Source of the DNA: Monocercomonoides exilis
Lineage: Eukaryota > Preaxostyla > Oxymonadida > Polymastigidae
Length of the DNA: 64,000 bases
NCBI GenBank assembly: GCA_001643675.2
Contig: LSRY02000032.1
Location: 558,001-622,000 of the forward strand
Direction of reading: 5' to 3'
In this document: piece after piece, positions 45,238 to 56,500 of the stretch
Layout of the letters: the number at the start of each line of letters is the position of its first letter
Numbering within the stretch: the stretch's first letter is position 1
The notes under the pieces: generated by a model
Databases searched by the model: none
Seen by the model: only the letters and a program-made list of their open reading frames with translations
Told to the model about the DNA's origin: nothing
Program-made: the position numbers and the translations under genes

Positions 45238-48200
45238 TTGAAACAAATGAGTGCTGCATTAAGCGTTAAAATAGAAGAGCTAAAGAAAAGTGATTGTTCA
45301 TTTGTTGAGTTGGAATGTTCAAAATCAACAATTTTTGGAAAATGTTTGATTCTTTCAAGTTTTGATCAAAAACAATATCATTTCATTTGTTTTGATAATT
45401 ATCAAGTTCACAGACATCCTAATAATACTGGTAAAGACATAGGCAAAGTTCACTTTGAAATACAAAAAAAAATCAGTTTGGAAAGCTGACACGCCTGTGA
45501 AAAATGATGGAACATTGAAAAAAGATGGACATATTTATTATTTATGCCCAAACAGCAAAGAAGGAGTTAATTGTGGAGTTTCCGGAAGAAAAGGATGTGA
45601 TTGAATAATTAATCATCAATGTCCCCTTTTGACTAATTCATCAATTGTGAAATTTATGAAGCAGCATCAGCCTATCAATCAAGCAACTTATTACTCAAAT
45701 AAAAAAGAAGTTCCATTTCATTTTCAATATGATTTATTGAAGAAACAATTTTTGAGGTTAATTGGACATTGTAACATTAAATTTTAATCCGCTTATTCAT
45801 CTGAGTTTTAAACTTTCATTTCTTCTCGTGAACAGATTTCTCTACAAAACCCATCATTTTCTCCCGAAACCATATTTCCCACATTGAATTTCAGAAAACA
45901 ATCTTCTATTATTCACGATGAAGTGGAAGGCACAATTAAAGAAAGGGATGCTGCAATTTTCAATTCTTCATTTGGAATTATGATTGACGGTGGAGTCGTC
46001 GCGGGCAAAAAGAACACTGCTGAAACTGTGGTTCCGTTGAATCCATGTGCAAAGCCAATGTTTTATAAATTCGTTAAAGTGTGCTACACTTCCTTTGATT
46101 ATTCGCAACTTGCAGTCCAAATTATGACTGAAATAAAAGATTTTCACGGAGAAGTTCGGTGCTTTTGTACAAATGGCGTGCTTTCTCAGAAGCTAGCAAT
46201 TCAGAGCCTTTCAGAAGATATTTCTTCTGCAAAATCATTGTCATTTTTCAAAGGAACACCACCAATTTTTATTTATTGTTGAAACCATTTATTAAATTGA
46301 GTTGTTTCTCATTTTTTTAACAACAACGAATTCTTTCAAACCCAGAAAGATGCAATTATTTCGTTTGCGAAACAAGCGAAGGTGATTTCCCGTTGGCAAC
46401 CCTCAACACCAAAATGCCCTTCATTCATTGAAACAAGATGGCTTTGAATTAAAGATATTTGTTTTTTTATTAGTAAACATTTTCATGATGATAATTTTTC
46501 AAAATTACGGGAATTGATTTTTATCAAAAATGTGATCAAATGTCAACTTCTATTATTTCCCCCAAGAGAACTTCAGTAACACTTCGAAAAAGATAAAACG
46601 AAGTTGGGAGATATTTTCCCTCTGCTGGTGAAGGCATTTGCTCGCTACTCATGGATGCAGGACCTTGAAGAATTCTCAGAAGAAAACTGGAAATCTGGTT
46701 TATGTGATATTATAATCCTTCAGTTTAATTTTTTTTTGCAGGTGATAGGGGAAACCTGATCTTTTAGGCCTTTTCATTGACTCCTGGAGGGAGAAATAAC
46801 TATCAATTGGGTTCTTTTTCTGATTCTTTCAACCAAGAATTGAAAAGGCTGAAGGCGAAATACGAACTTGTTTTTCGTTGTGAAACATTGGATCAAACAA
46901 CAAAACACTCTGAATCAAAAACAAACAGCAAAATTTGATTCAAAAAACTTGTGAAAAAAGGAATTCATTTTTTTCACTCGATCAATCAAAACACATTCCA
47001 TCCGCTTTTATTTCGTCTTTGTCCTTCGAATCCTTTTTCGTTTCCTCCCCATCGTCTTCATCTTTTTCTGATTCTTCATCAAGATCTCCTTCAAATTCTT
47101 CATCAAATTCATCGATGAACATTAGACAAATCTCATCAAATCAAGTTATCGATTATGATCCGAGATCTTTAATCTTCGAAAAACGAAGTGACCGAAAGAA
47201 AGAATTATTTTCAAAAACTTCAAAACAAATCGTTGAGTCCAGAAGTCCAATTGATAGCAACATGATTTCAAATTAATTGTCATTCGATTGTCCTTCTTCT
47301 TGGTCAACACACTCATTAAACCCTTTCGCAATTGATTCGTTTTATTCAGCACTTCAGTCACTTAATCCATCACTTATTGATAATTTTATTAAAGACTCAT
47401 CCTTCATTCCTCCGTCAAATCAGTCTTCTTCAGCAAAAGTTTCTGAAAAAAAAGAAAACTCATTTCCAGAATGTTCTCAAATTGTTCAACTTCTTCAAAT
47501 AATTAAAGAAAACTCTTCAACAAAATGTGAAGAATCTTCTTCAAAACATTAGGAGAAAACAGATGAAACAGATGAAGATGAATATGGACTATTGCAAGCC
47601 GAAAGCAATTCTGAGGAAGATGAATATACTGAAAAATCTGAGACTTCTTCGTTAACAATGAAAGAAAATGTTACTCACAACACTCGTAACAAAAGTCGAA
47701 AAGAAAATGAAGATTGTTCTGAAGAAAAAGGAAAAAAATGAACGGATGATTTGGATGATGATGAAGAAAAGAAAAATGAAGAAAATGAAGAAGATATTGT
47801 TTTCATTGGTTCAAATGAACAAATTGAAATTGGAACTCTAAAAAATTTTGGAGAAAAAAGTTATAGAAACAAGAAACATCCAAGAGAAAATTAATATGGA
47901 CTGGTTCATATGAATGAAAATTGTATTTCATAGTTATATATCAAAAGTGTTTCTGAACCAAACGGAAAACTTCAAGGAAAAGCTTGAAGCTTTGTATTTT
48001 TCATTTCTTCTTGATTGTAATCAATCATTTCTGCAGAATATTTTATTTGTTTTAATTTCAGAAATTAGCAAGTCTTGCATATTTCATTCGATATTTTCGA
48101 ATGTTTGTTTCGCCTTGGTTACGTTTCCGTGTAGTGAAGCTTCTTGTGAGCTCCTCTTTTCTCGACTTCGACGGATTGTTGTGGATCGAAGGCACTCTCT

Positions 48201-48305
48201 TTCTTTGGAAACTCTCAGTAATTTCCTTTTTCTTAAGCTTTTTTTTCATTTTCGTTCAATTAATATGCTCCTTTGTTATTTATCATATAACGCATTTGAA
48301 TAAAA
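45238..48305 (+). mobile_element. Decayed hAT-superfamily transposase
   Basis: A broken plus-strand transposase runs through several frames. In order: an N-terminal part (45,238-45,490); a Cys-containing segment with YYLCPNSKEGVNCG (45,480-45,610) that could be a BED-like finger; the catalytic start FGIMIDGG (near 45,970); a block CFCTNGV, where hAT proteins have a D; and NHLLN (near 46,290). Further on is PSFIETRWL (near 46,430) and a Ser-rich insert (46,935-47,900). The C-terminal hAT dimerisation motif reads FPCSEASCELLFSRLRRI then SLSLETLSNFLFLK (48,130-48,250). At least several stops and frame changes are present, and the second catalytic Asp is lost, so it cannot be active. Terminal repeats were not found. 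Confidence 0.8.
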
Positions 48306-48670
48306 AGCAATATCTTTTTTTGAAATTTTGACAATTATAATTTTTCGCTTCACATCTCCATAAGTTCATAAACAAACATTTTTTAATGTTAAAGTTGAAT
48401 TTATTTTTCTATATGATGCATTTGCAAACAAAAATTGTTAACATTCTCTTATTCACTATTTCACGAACAGCATCTCCCTGCAAAAACATATGTTAACAAT
48501 TTGTGAAGTCATATGAATACTGACTTCCTCATCAATTTTTTTAAATATCTATCTTCCATCTTTTCTTGAGCAAAACTTTTGATCATTCCAGCAAAAAAGG
48601 TTATAATTTTTCGACAGATTGAAAAATTTCTTATTTTCTTCACTTCTCTTATTAATTCTTTCAAGATGTT

Positions 48671-49717
48671 TCAGGTTGAACATCTCATGCGTATTCCATG
48701 AATCCATTTCGCCTGCTGCTTTTTTTTGCCTTTGTTTGCTATTTCCCCCAAACTAATTGTATCGGATCCTGTTCCAAACACACTTCCTTTTGTAAAATGC
48801 TTAACAAACGATTTTTTCAATTCGACAAATATCGGTCTGCATGATGCTTTTGCAGACAAAAACACTTTCACAGACTCAAAATATGTTGACATGCAAACTG
48901 CAGAAGCGTTTGTTCTTTCTCCTTTGGTTATCTTATCTCCTGCTATCACTGCTCAGTACTCACCAAACGGAATCTGCAACTTCGAGCACTTTCACAGCGT
49001 CACACCAATCGAGAATGAAACTGACTCCTTTGTTGCTCCCATCTTCTTGTTCGTCTGCAGCTCAGGTGCCTTCCACCTCAGACACTCCTTCCTGCTGTCA
49101 TCCTCATCCCCAAAGGCTGATGAAGGTGGTGGTGAACCTCGACCATTCCTGTTGGCAGTTGAGAAGTCAGAGGAAGATGTGATGATGGTGGAGGCTGAAG
49201 AGATGGAGGAAGTGTCTGAATCATCTGAGGAGCAGTCGGAGGAGAGGGTAATGCAGATGACCATGTGCTTCGAGAACAACAAAATGTGGGGATTTATATC
49301 AGCCAGCGATTGAAGTGGGTTTTCCATTTCATCAAAGGAGTGGAGTGCAAGATTGGCCACCCAGAACAGGACCTGAGCAGCTGTTTGCTCCCTCTCCGGA
49401 AGAGAGCCAATTGCCATCTCCTTTGTCTTATTCCTTCCATGCAACAACATGAACAGAGAATCCCTCAAGTCCACAATCAGCTTCTCATGAGGAGATGAGC
49501 AGACCATCACATCCACAAGATTCGACATCGATGAGGTTGTGGGACATCGACTCTCTGTTCGAACAAATGTGGAATCTGAATCACTCGTTGAAGTGGATGA
49601 AACGGATGAAATGGATGGTGATGGGGTTTTCTTCCTTGTTTCCTCTTCTGTTTCGTCGTGTTCCTCCTTCTCCAATATCCATTGAGTGATCTTGTCTGAG
49701 TCCTTTCCAAGATACAT
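48671..49717 (-). pseudogene. Truncated pseudokinase tail of an oxymonad-type surface protein
   Basis: Two frames on the minus strand (48,992-49,717 and 48,671-48,991) are one frame broken by stops. They read as a protein-kinase-like domain: VCSSPHEKLIVDLRDSLFML, INPHILLF, then RWKAPELQ and ESVSFSIGVTL, next IPFGE and CRPIFVEL. This order (WxAPE, VFxxGVxLWE, PFGE, RP) fits the kinase-like cytosolic domains found after beta-helix/TM regions in oxymonad surface proteins. TGA stops at 48,992-48,994 (where W is expected after VTL) and 48,953-48,955 interrupt it. The glycine loop, beta-helix and TM are absent. A Ser/Asp-rich loop separates the lobes. It is a decayed fragment, not an alternative code, since intact genes use TGA as stop. 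Confidence 0.75.
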
Positions 49718-50600
49718 TCGGTCTACACACTTTTTGATTGAAAATGCTTTTTTGATTCATAATACAAAAACTGCTTCTAATAAACAAGCTTCATTTTCCT
49801 ATCCTTTTTCTTTTTTCACGCCTCCCGTGCAACTTTCCTTCACTGTTCCTGGTCTATGTCTGCGTCTCAGTCATCTCAAATACCTTCTGAACCTGCTTAA
49901 TGTGTTATTCTCAATTTGTATATTTCTCTAAGTTCATTCCTTGATATTTTTTCCAATGAAAGAGTAACAATTATTGTGAAAAATCTACAATTAAAACATT
50001 TAATAATTTTCTCAGCTTTCAAACACCAGTAATCTCAATTTTTCTTAGAAAATATGAACTTTTATTCAATCGTCGATTTGATATTGCGTTTATTTCAAAA
50101 AATCAATTGAAATCTATACAAAAACAATTTAATGAAATAATAGAAACATAATTCAAATCAAAATTTTATTGGATCGAAAAAGTGTGTGAAATTTCTTAAA
50201 GCTTATGCTCAATCATCCACTATTTATGAAATTCGCAAATGCATAAAATTCTCAAATATATAAAATGGATTATTCATTGAAAAATGCGAAAGTGAAATAA
50301 TTGTTCATTAATAAAGATCATTTTTGAAGACAAAATGAAATTGGCGAGAAGCAAAAAACATACTGCAGGCATAAAATATATGCCATAAATATTTATGAAA
50401 TGTGAAGCTAACAACACTTTTTATATAACGATTCATCAGTTAAACAATTATTAATTTTGATCATTCTTATAATGAGGAAAAAACAATTTTCAATTAGGCA
50501 TTTTTGATCTTTGAAAATTGAAACTAATTTCTTAAATCTTTTTGTTTTTTATTTATTTGTTTTTGTTCAATCGAATTTTTCATCACAGATAAAAACATTC

Positions 50601-50664
<64 letters not shown>

Positions 50665-51330
50665 CGACATTGGTTTTTCCAATCAACCGACAATCATCGT
50701 TCAATTTTTCCTTGTCGCAAAGGCCAATTTCCAATATATTTTTTAATCAAATTTTTTGATTGAAAAAGTTTGAAAACAAAAATAATCACCCATCTTGAAA
50801 ATTTGTGATTCTTTTTTTATCATTTAAAAACATGACATACACAAATTAATCATTCTTTTTCAATGATAATATCAGGATTTCACATATGATAACATTATTT
50901 GAAAAAGTTATATTCCTTTTGTTTGAACAAAAAAATAGTGATTGATGTTTGGTTTTATTTGTGTAAAGTTGCAGCATTTTTGAAAAAAATAGCAATTTGT
51001 TTAAACTTTTTCTGCTCTTATATCTTTATTAATCTTTCATTCTTTTTCAAAAAACCACGAAAATAAAAAGAAATAGAGAAAAATTTTTGGAGAATACAGA
51101 GCGGAACAAGATTCAAAAGCAGAAAATATCGCCCATTTCTTGATTTGGATAATCGTAATTATGTGATATACTCTTGGTGGGAAACCCGGGAGGTCGTGGA
51201 AAAACCAGGTATGAAAGAATATTCTTTAACGTTAATTTCTTTCTTCGTTCTGGAACAATAATCTTAAAGAATTCCATTTGGATTACGTTCTTCAATTTTT
51301 AGAGTTTATATAAAAAAGAATAAACAAATA
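49718..51330. other. AT-rich interval with A tract
   Basis: 1.6 kb without a supported gene. It holds the 57-base A tract (50,606-50,662) and, at about 50,776-50,792, a solo sequence whose reverse complement (GGGTGATTATTTTTG) matches the MITE termini. Confidence 0.5.
50606..50662 (+). repeat. (A)57 homopolymer
   Basis: 57 consecutive A residues. It could be the tail of a retroposed RNA, a slipped mononucleotide repeat or an assembly artefact. No gene-like sequence directly upstream supports the first option. Confidence 0.8.
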
Positions 51331-53000
51331 TCATAAACTTGTTTTTTTCATGTTCTCTGAATTTGAATCATCGTCAATAATTCTCCTTTTGAGTGAACTT
51401 TGCTTGGCTCTGATATCCTTTGATTCAGTTTTTTCGCTATTAAACACACAACTTATTTCATTTCCGTACATAAAATCATCATCTATCTTTTTTCTTCTTT
51501 GCCATTTTATCTTTTTCTTCACACAAATGTGTTCATTAATCGCCTTCTGTTCTTCTTTTTCATCTTCTTTGAAAACAGAACAGTTTTCTTTAATTTCTTC
51601 TGGCATCCTCACTTCAATCTTATGCCTTTCATCGCATTTCTCCTTCAGTTGACGAATTTTTTTGGACAAAAATCTTTGAAAAGACTTTGCTTCATGTTTT
51701 GAGAGGACTAATTCGATGACTTTGATTTTTTTTGAAGATTATGGAGCACTGCGCACTCGATGCAACGCATGTGCAGCAGCCATTGGATATGCACCTGTCT
51801 TCAGAAAAGCTGTTTTCACAACGGAAGGAGATGTTGCTGCTGACAAAGCTTTCGGTCAAACGTCTGGCAAAGCTTCATTGAATGAAGAAGTCGTGAAATT
51901 AACTGGTCTCAAAAAAGAGTTTTGCAGCACTTGCTTCAATCTGGAAAAGACGCAATTTCCACAGTGCATAAGGAGGTATGTCATGTGTGAGGAAAAATAT
52001 TCGATTATCACATTGTTCAGTTCCGCAAACTTTTTGATTTCAGAATTATGATGCGTTTGATTGTTGTCCAAAATAATGAGAGCTTTCATAGATATTGATA
52101 CTTTCAGTTTTTCGGGTATCATTGTGATCCACTCCAATGTCATTATATGTTGAAATATTTCAATTGAAATCCATCCAGATGTTGATCCCAAATAACTCAC
52201 ATAGAACGAAGAAAATAATGAAAATTCAGAATGTTTCTTTTTTTCGTGGATATATTATAAAGAATAAAAGAGATGACCAATCTACACAAATGAAAACACA
52301 AATTGTTGCATTTTCAGTTTAGGAAAAGTGACTGAGCAGGAGGTGATTAATTCTTTAAACAAATTACAAGTTTTGACGTACCATAACCAACTCCGATGGA
52401 AGATTCGTCGAAAATGAAGATATCTGTTGAATCATAATCATTGGATGTAATAACAGCAGACGTTTTTTCGAACCACACACGTATTGTTTCCTGGGATTTT
52501 GCGCAAATCTTTGCAATTTCCATTGGCCTTGATATGGAAGTTTTCAAAATGAAGCTTCTTTCAGTTAAATCATAAAATTTTAAAGAATTGACTTTCTTTT
52601 TTTTCTTCATTCTCTGCTTCAGAATCGATAACTTCTTGAATCTGAATAATCAGAATTCCAAAAGAATAAAATTAAAAAGTTTGTAAACCATCGATTTATT
52701 ATTTTTTAGTCGAATAATTTTTTGTTCAGACAATAAAGCGATTGTTTGATTCTCCACCTTTTCAAGTTGATTTTTGGTTATTATCATTGGTCGCCCAGCT
52801 TTTCCGACTTGACGCTTTGATTTGATCGCAGATATCCCTCTTGCCCACGCTCCTTTGGAAATTGCGTGCGATCACACGGAGACCTTCCACGATAATGAAT
52901 ATTTCTTCTTTGATTCAAATACTTTCTGCGAAGTTGATTAAAACGAACGATATTCTGAAGTTGATAATAGTCGATGAAGAGAATTTGAATATAATTTTTC
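51331..53000 (-). mobile_element. Decayed pogo/Tigger-like DDE_1 transposase (Tc1/mariner superfamily)
   Basis: Minus-strand pieces in order: a possible helix-turn-helix remnant with KAGRPMIITKNQLEKVENQT (52,690-52,810), the first catalytic block IFIFDESSIGVGYGTSKLV (52,347-52,610 frame), and the second block ALIILDNNQTHHNSEIKKFA with VFSRLKQ (51,856-52,200 frame). Next is the family's C-terminal signature KTAFLKTGAYPMAAAHAL (about 51,750-51,820), then a Lys/Glu-rich tail (51,331-51,669). Frame changes separate the pieces, so the gene is dead. DDE_1 enzymes cut at TA sites, which fits the TA flanks of the MITE at 43,995. Confidence 0.8.
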
Positions 53001-53536
53001 TAATGATTCCATCATTATGTTTTTGATCAAAAAAAATGAATTGATCAAATTGCATAATCTGAAAAAATAGAAAGCATAAAATTTAACAATTTTTTTTGTA
53101 TAAAACCATCTTTCAAATTAATATCAGGTTTTTTTTAGTATTATTGTTATTCTTTTTCGTGGTTTTTGATTATTCTTCAGAAGAACTCTCAACTCAAAGC
53201 AAACATCTGTAACAAAAAATATTGAAACAGAATTCTATATATATCAAAAACAAAGCATTCATGAAGATAAAATTTCGGTTTCAAGTTGAACAAACATGTA
53301 TTTTATATTTTGAAAAGGTTTTGAAAAATACAAACTATCGACTTTTCCACAAACTCCCGCTTTTTCTCCCAAGTGAAACAAGCGCTTTTTTTCTTTAACT
53401 TCAAGTCAATTTGCCTCAAAGAATTTTTGAATTTTTATAAATAAAATTACATTGAAATTTGAATTAATTGTTTATCAAATTTGAACGATTAGTGATGTTC
53501 ATGAATGATCGACATCCATAATAAAAAATAGAATAA
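53001..53536. other. AT-rich spacer upstream of the surface-protein gene
   Basis: About 0.5 kb with no frame of note. It should contain the promoter and leader of the beta-helix gene; no recognised element. Confidence 0.5.
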
Positions 53537-56500
53537 ATGATTATCTTTTTGTATTTGTTTTTTCTTACTATAAATGCATTTATAACACAACAAATACAGA
53601 AGGATAGGATATATAATTTAAGTTATAAAAATAATACAGGAGATAAAGTTTCATCTTTGTTCAATTCTTCGAATATTATTGCTGAAGACGAAATTGAACA
53701 TTTATTGAACAACAAAATTTTTGCGAACAGTTACGAAAAATTTAATTATGAGCATTTGCAATTTCCACAATTAACAACTATAAATTCTTCTTTTGCAAAA
53801 CAGACAACCTTTTTTGATTTGCATAATTCGTCTCTTTTCTTTTTTCATCAAAAAATGTTTCTTATTCCAGATACAACGTGCTGCATCAGCGATAGAACAT
53901 CTTATCTCAATTTGAGTGATTTTATCATTTCTATAGTTTCATCTCGGCAAACACCACTTTTCTTTGTTGATTGTCCTTTAATAATTTCGAACTTATCTTT
54001 GTTGGCAAGAAAGTCATGCCCAATATTAACATCTATTGTTTCCTCTTCATTAAACTTTGGAATTATAAGATTTCAACACTCAAATTTTCATTCGTTAAAA
54101 CTATCTGAAAGCACTTCTTTATTAGCAAGAGGAAATTACAATTTGATTTCTCTTTCCGAATGTATTTTTTCTAATATATCCTCAATTAAGTTTTATAATT
54201 GTTTTGATTGTACACAAAATAGTTGTAGCAGAACATTGGTTTATGAATCAAATATTTTTCAAACCACTGACAATGCTCTTGAAGGAGGAATAACAACAGC
54301 TTTTTACCATTGTAATGAATTCTTTTCTACGAACAACAGCTTTACAAAGGGCTACAATAATCAAAACGAGAACTACACAGATCCCCAACACATGTTTGAA
54401 GCTGCATCATTTTACAAAGATTCCTTCCTGTCTTGTGCTTCGTCCTCGTATGGAGGAGGCATCGGATGCCGGAATGCGGGAGTTGCTGTGCTTAACATTA
54501 CGGAATGTCAGTTTAATTCTTGTACTGCACATGAAAATGGAGGAGGCGTATATTGTTCGGCTCAGACGATTCTGATTGTCAAAGGCTGCATCTTTTCAAG
54601 CTGTGAAGCAGAGACAAACGGCGGTGCATGTGCAGTGTGGGATGTTGGAGAGAGCATTGTCCTAAGCGGATGTACAATAAAATACTGTTATGCTGGAGCT
54701 TCTGGAGGAGGGATGTATTTATATAACTTCAATCTCAACCAAAGCGACTCGATTGTCGGAGAAAGTGCTGTGATTGAATGCACCTGCAACACTAAGAATG
54801 GCGGAGGACTGTGCATGATGTATTCCCCTGCAAAATGCAACGTGAGAGAGCTCAACACACAAGATTGCATGTCAATCTCTGGGAAAGGCGGAGGCTGTTT
54901 CTTCATGATGCATGATACTTACCAGGCAAACTCATCAGAACGACTATTTTTTACATGTAATTTTCACAACAATACCGCATTTAATGACAATGGAAACGAT
55001 ATGTACTTGGAAGATTTCGACCAAAAAGTGACTAATAATCCCCTGTCTGAGTGCTACTCGACACGTTTTGAAAAGAGATTTGTGTCGAACGATGGATACA
55101 ACAGAGACCGCGATGACTGGCTGCCGTATGCTGTGCCTGAGCGACGCATAAACGTTGTCACTGGGTCGGATTCTTCTGTCGCCTGCGGTTCGTGGGTCGT
55201 CGGCTCGGTGCCTTGCAGAACGATCAAGTACAGTGTTGATGTTACATCTGACATCATCCCTGCTTTTCTCTATCTTCAAAATGGTGTTTTTGACATTGAA
55301 ACAGACAAAATAAACGTAAACCACAAAATCCTGTCTATTATAGGAATGACGCGCGAAACAGTTAATCTTCATGTACTCTACACTACTTCTTCTCCACCTC
55401 CCGTGGCAAATGCCAATTCCTTTTTTTATGTGGGCAACGGAACGCTAAAGCTTTCGTCAATGACTGTAACGCGTGTATCATCAACTTCATTTTCGCGAGG
55501 CCTCTCTTTGATAACCTGCGATGCTCCTTCTCCAACAGTGAGCGTTGCCTTGATCGCTTTGTCTGATCTCCTCATTCAAGCAGACGAGAATCACATTTCA
55601 ACAACAGATACAACTGAACCTTTCACTTCGCCTCTTGTGATGATGAAGAATGGCTTACTGCAAATAAACAACGTGAATGTTGAGCAAATAGCTTCATCTG
55701 CATCTCTTTTCTTGTACCAATCGACAATTGCAGCATTTGGACAAGCCAACAAAGCATCACCTTCACGAGTCACACCTTTCGGATGCTGCAGTATTTCCAA
55801 CGACGATCCAGGACCTGCTGCACATGTGAAAATTGAAGACTCAACTTTTTCTCGTCTCATATGCACTACATCTCAATCATCTGTTGCGTCAATACAAGTG
55901 TCGTCTTCCCATTCATCAACTAGCCTCAATAATTGCTGCACAAATAACAACAGTTTTGGCATTTCAAATGCCGATCCAATTCTCACACCCCCGTTTCGAA
56001 TTGATATGAAAAAGGTTAAAATATTGAACTGTCTCTCATCTTCCCCACTTGCGTGTGCAATTGACATAGCAAACAGCGATATAACTATTCAAAATTGCAA
56101 TCTTCTCATGCCTGCAAATCAGATTGTATCATCAACAGCAACTGGGCTTGCTTTAACGAATTGTAACGTTTCATTGTCTGACTCCGTCTTTTCTGGTGAT
56201 ACTGCACTTTCTTTTTATTCGGCAGCATCTTTTTCTTCTCTTCAATCTTTGCAAACAACCTCCTATTCAAATGACTATTCACTTATGTTTGAAGGCAATT
56301 CCAATGAAATGTGCTTCTGGAGCGGTTCTGTGCTTATGCTGGATGAATGCACGACTGTTGCCTCTAACGTGTCCTTTGCTAATTCATCACACGGTGGGCT
56401 GCTTGTGAAAGGAGGCAGTCTGACGATGACTGAAGCGCGATTCACCAACAACTCTCCACAAAGCCCCAATTTCCCCTCTGTGCGGCGCAACATCATCTGC

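Noticed and set aside
48950-48995. TGA in place of Trp, suggesting an alternative genetic code
   Set aside because: Intact genes in the window end at TGA (UBC2, PROPPIN, the surface gene) as well as TAA and TAG. The second TGA in the fragment does not sit at a Trp position. Decay explains both.
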